Shown here piece after piece: positions 11,724 to 21,558 of a DNA stretch of 64,000 nucleotides. Below the pieces are notes generated by a model. The model did no database searches. It was given only the letters and a program-made list of their open reading frames with translations, and had not been told where the DNA came from. This DNA is from Hordeum vulgare subsp. vulgare (Eukaryota; Streptophyta; Magnoliopsida; Poales; Poaceae): the NCBI RefSeq assembly GCF_904849725.1, contig NC_058520.1:400719993-400783992 (forward strand). The letters are read 5' to 3'. Positions within the stretch are counted from its first letter, which is position 1. Each line of letters begins with the position of its first letter. Made by a program: the position numbers and the translations under genes.

Positions 11724-14700
11724 TGTAGCGACCCGACTCAAAACGAGTCAAGCCTCTGTGTTTCTGTGCCATCCCTGGATCAGTATGCTGGCACACACAG
11801 TACATCAATGTATATATCAAAGTGCAATCACATGTAAATAGCGTAAAACTGATATATACCTTAAATATCTCAGCGGAAGCAGTCAAGGGAGTGGAGTCCC
11901 AATAAACACCAACGACAAGTTGAGTGTAGACCGTAACCCTGGATCGTACTCTTACTCGTCAAAGAAAAATATCTGCAACATAAGACGTTGCAGCCGTGTA
12001 GGTCAGCATATTGAATATGCCGGCAAGTCACATAAGAGAGGGGTGAAAAGTAATCATCTATACTATATGCATATATGGCAGGTGGGGCTATAAGTTTTTA
12101 GCGAAAAGCAAGTTTTCTCCTACATCAAGAGAGGGCTAAAAGCAAAATGTTACTACATTGTTGGTTGTTAACGAGATGGTTCCGCCAACCAGTTCTCGTA
12201 CCCGAGTTGTCAATAATTACCCTCATCAAATATATATAATGGTGTTGAGAAATCCAGATAACTTCAGTTCCTTTGGCTCAAGTTGTCCATGACCGTGGAC
12301 ACGGCTAATCGATTAGGTTTGAGTACTCTGCAGAGTTTTTCACACGTTCCCCACAAGATTTGATCGCCTCCGGGTTTGTCCTCGCACTTCAGGGTGTTTG
12401 AAGACCGGATGATCAAAACATGGTCTTTCAACGGGTCCCTCTGAATCCCTGTCGGTGCCCATCCATTCCTACCGTTCGTCTACATCTGCTAGCACCGCCT
12501 GTCCAGAGTCGCCGCGTTGTCCAACCAAGCTAGAGCCCATAATGACTTGTGGCTGTGCAGGTAAGCCTTGGGTCTTGAAAATATCCGTCCGTCTCTTTGA
12601 GCCTGGGTGAAGCTTTCCGCACGATGACATGGCCTCTCCAGCATCCCGGGCATCCACTGGGTTTTCCAGGGAGCCGATCAACCGTCCTTCACCCAGAGTT
12701 GCATTGCATCCGAGGTCTTGAAAATCTTGTCTTAATCCGGTCTTGGTTATTATATCAACCTCGCATCACTCGTGATAAACACTCAACCGATAACCCGTCT
12801 ACTCAAGCATAGCATTAAGAAATTGCCGTCCCGGGGCCAAGTATTGGGGATGTTGTGTTCCTACCACATAATACTACAACTTATGCTAAAGTTTCCAAGT
12901 ACCTAGGCAGCATGCAAATTGGGCAAAGAAGGTGATCTACCATGCATCGAAAACATAGGTAAAATAACATGATCAAAATGACTTGCCTTGATGATAGTTG
13001 TCCTGCTCGAGCGTCTCTAAGTAACACGCTTTGCACTCCGGATGATCTACCGATACAAACTCAAAGCTCACCATAAGCAATTCAATCATGCCACAAGTAA
13101 AAATAACGTCACAAGATATGATTTGCGAAAGCCTAAGCAAAAGAGTTTATCGCGCGCCGGTATGGCAGAAACTTGTTTCTGTTGAAAACACCAGTAAAAT
13201 ACTTTAAAAATTCTGAAACTTCTACCACAGTAAGATTTTATCACTAGAAAGCATTAGCAAAAAGAATCAACTGAAAATCATTTTTCAAACTCCTGTAATA
13301 GGCAAGACAAGGTTTAAACTAAATCTGCTCTAACTTATATTTAAAAATTTCAAAGGTAGACAAATTATATGTTTTTAAAAACTACAGGAAATTTGTGAGC
13401 TACTGGAAAAAGAATCAATGTCATTGGACATAGGGATAAAAAGTTGTGGCCAAAACAAAACAGAAAGTTTCTGTTTTTTGCAAACAGGCAGAAAATAGTA
13501 AAACTACTAGTGGCTAACAGAGGGTTACACGTGGCAGGCTATTATTGGCTGCGGGGCTGTTTGATGTATGGCTTCGGGCAAACGGCCGAAGGTTAGCAAA
13601 GTCGCCGGTTAAAACTTAAGTGACACAAAAAAACCTACTGGTTTTTCTTATTAGACCGAAGGGGTACTAGTGATTTAATCTACACCATTGCATGGGATCT
13701 AAGGGCTACTAATCAAGGAAGAATGAACAGAGAGGGAGAGGGAGAATACCTTGCTGGCTGGGCTACTCCGGCGGGAAGGGCTGGCCGGCGAGGGAGGAGA
13801 GTAGCTCCGGGGGCGGTGGGGCTTCGGGGGAGGTGGCGGCGGGGTCCTCCTCCGCTGGGGGGGGAGGCGCTCGGGGGAGAGGGGGTTCCGGGGGGTGGCT
13901 CCCAGGGCCAGGCCGAGGGGTGGCAGCCTCGGGCTCCGGCGAGCAGCTCGTGGCGGTGGCGGCTTCGGGCGACGACGGCGGCTGCTAGGGTTGGGAACGG
14001 GGTGGCCGAGGGGGGGCTTATATAGGCTAGGTGGGGGTGGTACTATGGAAGGAGAGGGAGGCAGTAGGGAAATGAATCGCTGGTGGGGAGGGGCTCGGTC
14101 TCGGGTGAGCAGAGAAGGAAGGAGAGGAGGAAGAAGCTGGGCGTGGGAGGGGTTGGTTCGGTCGGGGTCCACCCGGCAGTGAGAGGGGGGAGGGGAAGGT
14201 AAGAGAGGTCGCCCTATAACAAAGGGATTCAATTCCCACGGGCAGGAGATTCGGCCGAGCCTATCTAGCGCCCAGGGGCGGCTGCTTCTAAAAAAAATAC
14301 TTCCAAATCTCTAACTTTTTCCAAAACAGAAAACAAAAGCTAAAAAAGAGGAAATAAATCAAAATATCTATATATGGTATTATACATAAAAAAATCAGAA
14401 AAAGAATCTCTACCCGAATAACATTTTTTTTAAAGCCAAAATAAAAAAAATTAAAAAATGTTTTTTTAGAAATTCCCAATTTGCTTTATTTCTTTTTGCA
14501 ATTATTTTTGCAAAAGAACTTTGGGTTTCTTGGCTTAAATATCTCAGAAATTTGTCCGCACTTTGGAGGGTCATTTTCCTCTGCTCTCTCTCTTGCGTGC
14601 AAGAGAGTTTTCTCCGGACCTTTCTCGCGCGAGGAAAAAATGGAAAAGCAAAAGAATTCAATGCCAATATCTCCGTTCAAATTCTTTATAATTAAAGAAG

Positions 14701-14898
14701 TCATGTCATCTTCTCTCTTGGCTTTTAAAAGCTTGAATTTGAATTCACCGGAGAAGGGGAAAGTCATTTTATTCCCTCTCTTTCAAAAGTTTCGAAAAGT
14801 TTCGAATTTCACACAAGTTTCAGTCACTCAGCAAACAACAAACAATCAATCTAATAATTATATTAACATTTTAAAATTTATAATTTTGTGATGTTACT
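11724..14898 (-). repeat. 5' LTR of the gag-only element
   Basis: The plus view starts TGTAGCGACCCG at 11724, next to the primer site, and ends ...GATGTTACT at 14898; the last base would be A in a canonical end, so it has mutated. It contains an AT-rich half (14240-14890) and a GC-rich block (13720-14030). A proline-rich frame on the minus strand (14232-13699) and its antisense frames arise from that composition and I do not call them genes. The stretch 11900-13700 shows no other feature. Confidence 0.7.
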
Positions 14899-15107
14899 GT
14901 TATGCTCGGTTCAAAAAAATGGAAGGAGCTCGGGAGCTCTAGCTGCTCTTTGGTCGCCGGACATGTCCGGTTGGCCGTGGACATGTCCGGTAGGTGCGAA
15001 AATGGGTGAATCTGAGCCTTCAGGTCGAAATATGATGGCTGAAAATGGCTATGGAGCTAGGGCTGCGAGATTTTGAGGGAGTGGGCTTGTAGGTGAGGTT
15101 TTCTAGG
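14899..15107 (-). repeat. 3' LTR of the large element, second segment
   Basis: From about 14919 it matches 58100-58287 of the 5' LTR. It contains the palindrome CCGGACATGTCCGG at 14957-14970 and a second GGACATGTCC at 14979-14988. Compared with the 5' LTR about 2.2 kb (equivalent to 42417-42910 and 56356-58100) is missing between this segment and 9305-10414. Confidence 0.8.
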
Positions 15108-16539
15108 GGAAAAAGTCCAACTTCAACCTTGAATTTGTATTGGTCGGATGAATAAACTCTCAACTTGAAATCCCGGTCGATTGCACCCTGAATATGCAAT
15201 CCCAGTCTAAATCAAACCCTCGCACCATGTTAGCCGGGATTCTTTTTTGGGCCGGCCCGTTTTAGAATCACGAACATATTTAATATTTTTAGAACATATT
15301 TCGAAACGGACAACACATTTTCAAACAAATATTTTTTCCCTGAAACACGAACCTTTTTTATAATATGTGAACCATTTTATAAAATCTCTCAAAAATAGAA
15401 AACGTGATTTTTTCAAAATCAGAACATTTTTCAAATTCGAAAACATTTGGATGCGCGAACATTTTTTTCTTATAGTTGTGGAGTGATGCATGCATTTGTT
15501 CTTGTAGTTGTGAGTATATTAAGACTGTAGCTTAATCTTTTTCAAAAATTATTGCATTTGGAAAATGTTCGTACATTTCAAAAAATTATTGCATTTGGAA
15601 AATTAAAAAAATGTTCATACATTTAAAAAAAGTTCATTTACAATCCCAACCTCTGCAACCGCAACTGCAAGCCCGCGCTGCACGGCTCAATAATTCAGAC
15701 CCTAGCAGCAGCAGCAGTAAAATTCCTTTCCACTGTTCCGCGGAGCCACCGGCATCACAGTCCGCATCGTGGCCTTCATCTCCGGCGTCGGCGTGTTCTG
15801 GCCTCCAAAACCTGCGTGCGGCCGGCAGGTGAACCAGGAACAAACCGACATGGAGGAATGGTCAGGGCAGGAGTGGTCGCGGACGGCAGCAAACTAATTT
15901 GACTGTTTCAACGCGACGAGTCACAGGTTCAAGCAAAGCAAACCAAAGCAAAGCCTCTGTTGACCATGCAGTTCTATATATCGGTGTATATGCATGCCTC
16001 GATACCAGGAAAATTAAAAAAATGTTCATACATTTCAAAAAAGTGTTGGGGACAATTAAAAAAATGTATATGATGTATTATTATTTTTAACATGTATTCT
16101 AAAAAAATGTTAATCATATGTTAAAAACCATTTTAAGGTGCTTCCTACGTACTATAAAATAACCTGTGGACTTCACTATGTTTTTGAAAATCCCTGAATT
16201 TTAATTTTGAAAATCCATTTACTTGTTTTCAAAATCGTTGAACTTTTTTTTATATCTGTTGTTATTTCTTCAAAATTCGTGAACTTTTTTTCTCATTTTT
16301 TAATTCCGTAAATATTGTGATGTTCGATAGAGAGATGGGCCTGACTGGTTTGGCCCAGTATTTTCCGCGCGTGCACCAACCCAATCCCGGTTAAGTCAGC
16401 AATCCCAATTTGCCAAACGAATCCAGGGTTCTTTTTAGACCGGGATTATATAGTTCACGGTGCAATCGACATGGATTTCGAGTTGGAGGTTCATTTCGAC
16501 GAACCACTACAAATTCAGGGTTCAAAATGGACTTTTTCC
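15108..16539. mobile_element. non-autonomous Mutator-like element (MULE), 1.43 kb
   Basis: Terminal inverted repeats start GGAAAAAGTCC on both ends and stay alignable over about 100 bp (both include GAATTTGTA and GTCGATTGCACC). An exact 9-bp duplication TTTTCTAGG flanks it (15099-15107 and 16540-16548). The other LTR copy has a single TTTTCTAGG at 58279-58287 with no insert, a clean empty site. Nine-bp TSD plus long TIRs point to the Mutator superfamily. No transposase is present; movement needed an autonomous relative. The centre holds a GC-rich exon-like block. Confidence 0.9.
15625..16007 (+). other. GC-rich exon-like core of the MULE, possible captured host fragment
   Basis: This 383-bp block is far richer in GC than the AT-rich flanks and is bounded by an exact 28-bp direct repeat (15597-15624 and 16008-16035). 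One plus-strand frame is readable from about 15715 to 15896 with mostly G/C third codon positions in its first part, including a hydrophobic run GITVRIVAFISGVGVFW, and ends in a stop at 15895. A donor-like CAG/GTGAAC occurs at 15826-15834. I do not recognise the protein. Gene-fragment capture by a Pack-MULE is one explanation; chance coding in GC-rich DNA is the other. Confidence 0.4.
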
Positions 16540-17018
16540 TTTTCTAGGGGGTGGCTGCAAAAATGGCTACAGGAAAACACTAGTGGAGTGAGAGAGCTCC
16601 ATCATGGGGTGGTTCTTATATAGGGTTGGGCTATGGTGGGTTGGACCTCGTCCATCCGATCGTGATCCGACGACCACGAACAAAGGAAGTGGCTAGATAG
16701 CTCTAATGGGCTATGTAATTGGGTTATGTAGGGATGAGAGGGAAATGGTGCGGCCCATGACAGATTTTTTAAAACACCAAACGTCCGACAATTAAACCGG
16801 CTATAGTGCCGCCATATAATAAACGATACGGGTATCAAACGAACTCAGATTGCGACCAAATTTGGTAGGCGTCCTACCTACACTATATTAAGACCGCACG
16901 CCAAGTTTCAACCCAATCCGAGATAGTTTATACACACTATTAAAAAAATTAATGATGCCGCGGGCGCGTGCGTGTGTGGTTGATCTCATAACGGTCAACG
17001 ACAAAGATAGAGAGAACC
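16540..17018 (-). repeat. 3' LTR of the large element, third segment
   Basis: It matches 58279-58763 of the 5' LTR after removal of the MULE. It ends GAACC at 17014-17018, the target duplicated by chromovirus copy 1. Confidence 0.85.
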
Positions 17019-19456
17019 TGTCACATCCCTGACACCTTAAGCAAGTTAGTCTGGTGCTCATGTCTTCTTTGCATTTTGCATCTAAGAAGTTTCAACAAGA
17101 ACAAGAAAGTGGCAAAGGAAAAACTTAAAACCCTAGCCACTACTTTAAATAAAGGGAATCTCAAACTAGTTGAAATCAATGAACCCAAAATGGCCTCAAG
17201 AAAAGTTCAAATTTTATGATAAATCATGAAAGTAACTGAGCATTGGAGAAAACTATTTTCTTGACACTTTAAGCATTTTAAATTAATGCAAAAGCTAGTG
17301 GTTTCAAACTTTAAATTTGAAATCAGAAACTACAAATTTTCAAAAATGTTGAAAACTTTGGAAATGGTTGGGAATATTATAACAAATATTCAGGTGTGTT
17401 TAAAATAGTTTTTTCAATTTGTTTTGGAGCTGAAATAAATAGAAAAATATTGAAGAAGCTAAAATAGAAACAAAAATAGAAAAAAAAATGGGAAACTCTT
17501 ACCTGTCGCCTAGCCTGGCCCGGCCCATCCCAGCTCCTGTCGTCTCCCTCGCGCCAGTAGGAGCAGGAGGTGGCCGCCGCCTCCTCCGGCGCGGCCACGC
17601 ACCTGTGCGCCTGCCTGGCCGCCGCCTCGTGCTGGCAAGGCCAGGGATAAGCTCCTCGAGGCCTCACCTATCCCTTCCCAGCGTCGGCTCTCTCCCTCCT
17701 CCCGGATCTCTTCCTCCTTCCTGCTGCCGCCATTGGAGCCGAGCAAAGCTTGAGCTGCCCGTGCCCCTAGCCAAATCAATTAAAACCGGTATCTGAGAAT
17801 ACCCCCGTTTGAATTGATATTCGAATGTGATTCAAATCAACTCTAAACGTAATACATGTTGATTATAATAACTTATCACCTTGCATTCTCATGCCATGCT
17901 CATGCATCATTTTGATTGCATATGATTGTTATTGAATGTTGCCATTTATTTCGGTAGGCTCCGCACCCCCGGATTCCACCGAATATGCGTCTAACGGATA
18001 TCGTTCCTCCTCTGAGCAACAAGGCAAGCAACCCTTTTGATCATCCCGATAAATCCCATGTTCTTGCTCGTGCACCTATTTATTGCATTAAGATCAAATG
18101 CTTCAACTGCTTTTGCCACGATAGTTGAACCCACTTCCTTGGCATGACCTAACCTTGTCACAGTAAATAGCCAAACCTTGCAACCTAGCATACCTGGTAG
18201 AGTATGAGCTATGATATGCCTTATCCTGCTATGCATGCTATGCTTAGAGTTGTGTATGGTCTGTCATCTGGGAGATGAGCAAAATTGTGGAATGTGTTCG
18301 GTGAGCAAAGCTTGTGTGTTGAACTTGATTTGGTAAAGGTACCTGTGAAAGGCTGTGTAGGAGTACATGGCGGGTTGTTTCATTGGAACCATCCTTAGGA
18401 ACTGAGTTCCGTGTATGTAATCCAAGACTAGATACTACCACATGCTGGGCCCTGAAATATGACCCCGCTCGGCCTATTAATCGCGTAGTACTCGGTCCAG
18501 GAGTTGCAAGTAGTTTCTGGTGTTTATAGTAATGCTGGAGGCCGTGCATGGTGCTGACCTGAGAGGTGGACCGTGATGCGGTAGGCAGTGGCACGGTGTA
18601 CCAAGTGGCACCCGGATGGTGGGCTTGGGAACCCTCCGCACATCGTTTGAGGCCGTGGCGGAAACCTCGGCCGGACTTTCGTACGGGTTACTCTCAGATA
18701 GGCGATAAACCTGGACTAGGTACTAGTGTGGTTAACGGTCGTGGCCGACTCCCTCGCAGGGCTTCTGCTTGAAGGTTGCCGAGGTGCATGACGTGCACAT
18801 GGCGATAAGTGGCGAGAGCGTGTGTGACGAAGTACACCCCTGCAGGGTTATGATCTATTCGAATAGCCGCGTCCGCAGATATGGACTACTTGGAGACATA
18901 TGTTGTTCATAGATAACTTCAATGGCTACTCATAACATTGCCAAGATAAGCGTGAGTGTCGTGGACGACATTTCCGTACGGAGACGGAATGATTCCACGA
19001 TAGTGTATTGTTGTGGTGTTAGTGGACTCGCGTGCGAGAAATCAAGTTGTCAAAATTATTTTAAAAATGCAAGTTGTCTAGCCACGAGTCAAATGCTGGC
19101 TTTCCGCATGAAACCCCACAATACCTTTTTGATACCTTGCATGAGTAGTTAGATATCCTAAAGTCTTGCTGAGTACCTTCGTACTCATGTTTGCTTAATA
19201 CATGTTGCAGAGGTTGCTAATGACCCTAATGGAGGGTTCTTCGTAGACATCGACGACGACGAGTAGCTGGTGTCCCAGCTACGATCTGGCCCTACGTTGG
19301 ATCTGTAGTATAGTCAGGCCATGTGCCTTCTAGTTGCCCTGTCTGTACTCAGACAGTTTATAACTCTTCCGCTGGCTTGTAACTGAATGACTACTATTAT
19401 GGGTCGTGAGACCCTTAATGTGTAATATTATGTGTGTGGCTCTTCCGAGCCTCTTA

Positions 19457-19462
19457 AATAAA
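19457..19462 (+). terminator. candidate polyadenylation signal AATAAA in the LTR
   Basis: AATAAA lies about 560 bp before the LTR end in sense orientation. The same site is present in the other LTR copies of this family. This places the R region downstream of the GC-rich block. Confidence 0.45.
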
Positions 19463-19921
19463 GCTTGTATGTTTATGGTTATGTTGTGATGCCATCGATA
19501 TATCTATACATATCGGTATGCCATGCGTACGTGTGTCGTACTTGATATGTATGGGGTTCGATTACCTAGTCGTGAGCTTTAGTAGCATTCCTTACAAGGA
19601 AATGCCCCTTTGTGATCCAACGAGCCTTGGTAGTTCGCTACTGCTCCGGACACATTGGTTGACCGGCATGTGTCCTTCTTAGCTGCTGTGTCTGTCCCCT
19701 TTGGGGAAATGTCATGCGATGTAATGGAGTCCTTGTAGCCTGCTACGACTCGTCTACACTCGCTGGTGACCGACACCTGCTTTGTTGGGTCATGTATGCA
19801 TGTCCTTGTGCGGTACTGCCGCTTTGGTTTATGACTAGACATGTCGATCCGGGTTCTTTGACATTGGAATGCTAGCGACACTATTGCATACGTGAGTCAA
19901 AAGACGCAAACGGTCCCGGCT

Positions 19922-19930
19922 AAGGTAAGG
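19922..19930 (+). promoter_or_regulatory. candidate 5' splice site in U5
   Basis: AAG/GTAAGG matches the plant donor consensus closely. It is about 100 bp before the primer site and is unchanged in both copy 1 LTRs (also 30142-30150) and in copy 2 (complement at about 52312-52321). Use as a splice site is inferred. Confidence 0.45.
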
Positions 19931-20026
19931 CTGCAGCCGAGGAGTTAATCGTGCGTGAGACCGCAAAGGGATGCTATGTGTTACAGGCTAGATTCCTATG
20001 GCTTAGGATCGGGGTCCCGACAGCGT

Positions 20027-20039
20027 TGGTATCAGAGCC
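20027..20039 (+). promoter_or_regulatory. tRNA-iMet primer binding site of copy 1
   Basis: TGGTATCAGAGCC starts four bases after the LTR end and is complementary to the 3' end of initiator tRNA-Met. Confidence 0.95.
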
Positions 20040-20459
20040 TGACTGACTGTAGGATTACTAAGCCAAACTGGTCGAAGTTGAGTCTAGAATTGCTTTAGTT
20101 ATATTTAAGGGAATTGTTTGTGGAAGGGAACGTAAGACTCTTGTTCTCTTCTCAAGTTATTTCTATTCTGGTCATTCTCGTCTTTTCTGCGGGAATTAAG
20201 GACTAGGTTACTCATCTTCTCCTAGGCTCGTGTTTCTGATCGGTAGATTATAGGACTACGGGTCAAGAGATATTGGGTTCTTTTATTCCTAGGAAAAGGG
20301 AAGTAAGTTTGATGATCAGAGAGTTGAACCTGATAGTTGAGTGGTTACGCTATTCCATTTTGGGTTGTCTCAAAATTTGTTTTTGAGCATTTACAGCCCT
20401 TATGCTGCCCAATTTTTCATTCAGAGCTCTAATACTTTTGCATTACTCTCTATTTACAG

Positions 20460-21233
20460 ATGCCTGGCCGTCCTTCTCGTCAGGTGGTACGTCTGACCAG
20501 GTGCATTGATGTGCCGGGTCATACGGCCATGCTGGTCAGGGTGATGTCGGTGTGCGGTTACCGCTGGTACCCCGAGTACACAGTGGAGGAACAGTACCGA
20601 GACTTCAACCAGAGCCAGTACATCTGCACTGTTAGGGTATTTCCAGATTACCCTGGAGCGGAGAAGCCAATCCATTGGTCTTATGGGTTGGGGGTCACTG
20701 TTGACATGGAAGTACAAGATGCTGCCTATTCAATGCTGACCATTATGAGAGCGAGACATGCACTGCTGCAGAATTCAGAGTTCTGTTATGTTCCGGCCTC
20801 TCAGCCTGGTGAAGAGGGATACCTCAGTGGAGTCTATTTTGATTCTTCTATGGAGGATCCACTTCTGCAGTCCACTGTTGAGATGCTAGAGAACAGAGAC
20901 AAGGATGCTCGTGCTCTCCGTATGGAGCTTTATGCTACCCGTGCCCGTCTGTGGACAGCTCTGACGCAGCTGGCACCGGTAGTCCAGACAAGGTATGGAG
21001 AGATGGAGATGCTGAACCCTGTTAGAACCCATCTTCCGGCCCACGTTGACTGGCCAGCTATAGGAGGAGTCACACCTCTTCGGGGACCCCTCTTACCACC
21101 AATCAGGGGACCAAGGCCACATCCGTGTCTTTATGGATCCCAGGGATCTCAGGCTAGAGTGCTTCCTGATCCGCAGGTTGAGCTTCCAGGTCATGGAGGT
21201 AATCTCTATGAGATGTTTTATGCGGATGCCTGA
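20460..21233 (+). CDS. extra ORF before gag, unknown function
   Basis: A 257-codon intact frame between the primer site and gag, with no similarity that I recognise to Gag, Pol or Env. The N-terminal half is compact (RLTRCIDVPGHTAMLVRV, then CGYRWYPEYT and YICTVRVFPDY), the middle is helical with a run SMLTIMRARHALLQ, and the C-terminal third is rich in Pro, Arg and Gly. No signal peptide or membrane segment is visible. Copy 2 has the same ORF with one frameshift, so it was part of the family's coding set before the copies separated. The ATG follows TCTATTTACAG, a good acceptor-like sequence, so translation from a spliced RNA is possible. It may be an accessory protein; function cannot be read from sequence. 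Confidence 0.75.
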   Translation: MPGRPSRQVVRLTRCIDVPGHTAMLVRVMSVCGYRWYPEYTVEEQYRDFNQSQYICTVRVFPDYPGAEKPIHWSYGLGVTVDMEVQDAAYSMLTIMRARHALLQNSEFCYVPASQPGEEGYLSGVYFDSSMEDPLLQSTVEMLENRDKDARALRMELYATRARLWTALTQLAPVVQTRYGEMEMLNPVRTHLPAHVDWPAIGGVTPLRGPLLPPIRGPRPHPCLYGSQGSQARVLPDPQVELPGHGGNLYEMFYADA

Positions 21234-21558
21234 GCTGTGAGCGGAAGGATGGTATGGTAGTAGCCGTACGTTCATAGTCCTGCATGACTTGTGAAGTATG
21301 CATGTAATGTGAAATGAATTCCGGAGGCCTAGATAAATAATGTATAGGAAGCTTGTAAGCCTCTGATGAGTAGTTTCATAATTTCAGTAGTTTGCTCTTC
21401 GGTTAAGGTTGTACTGAACTATGTAAGGGTGTGTATGAACCATGGTGTATATATAGCAGTTGCTTGTTACCATGCTGTTCGGATATTCATTTCCGCATTC
21501 CGTGTGTTCAGTACATTCTTAATCCATAGCTAGTATTGATATGATGTTGGTCTAAGCT

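Larger units (their letters stand above)
10415..14898 (-). mobile_element. gag-only LTR retroelement, 3' half deleted
   Basis: In minus orientation it has a 3.2-kb 5' LTR (11724-14898), a tRNA-iMet primer site (11708-11719) and a gag gene, then stops abruptly at about 10414 within gag. There is no pol and no second LTR. The left junction is with LTR sequence of the large element. It probably inserted into that LTR and later lost its 3' half in a deletion that also removed about 2.2 kb of the host LTR. Confidence 0.7.
17019..20022 (+). repeat. 5' LTR of chromovirus copy 1, with 1.2-kb internal deletion
   Basis: It runs TGTCACATCC...GGTCCCGACA, 3,004 bp against 4,207 bp for the 3' LTR. Sequence equivalent to about 26788-27991 of the 3' LTR is missing at 17772. 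In the first 245 aligned bases I count about eight differences between the two LTRs. It contains a polyadenylation-type AATAAA (19457-19462) and a strong donor sequence near its end. Small frames such as 18244-18594, 18922-19152 and 19579-19881 recur in every LTR copy because the DNA is repeated; I see no evidence that they are genes. Confidence 0.9.

Noticed and set aside
13699..14232. 177-codon proline-rich frame on the minus strand
   Set aside because: It lies in the GC-rich part of an LTR, is low-complexity (Pro/Ser/Arg), and open frames exist on both strands there, as expected from GC-rich DNA.
18244..18594. 116-codon frame recurring at 28464 and 53647
   Set aside because: Same LTR, antisense to the element, repeated with the LTR. 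Substitutions do not obviously favour silent positions.
19579..19881. 100-codon frame recurring at 29799, 43051 and 52361
   Set aside because: It recurs because it is in the LTR of both chromovirus copies, near U5 and antisense to the element. No domain and no start context support translation.
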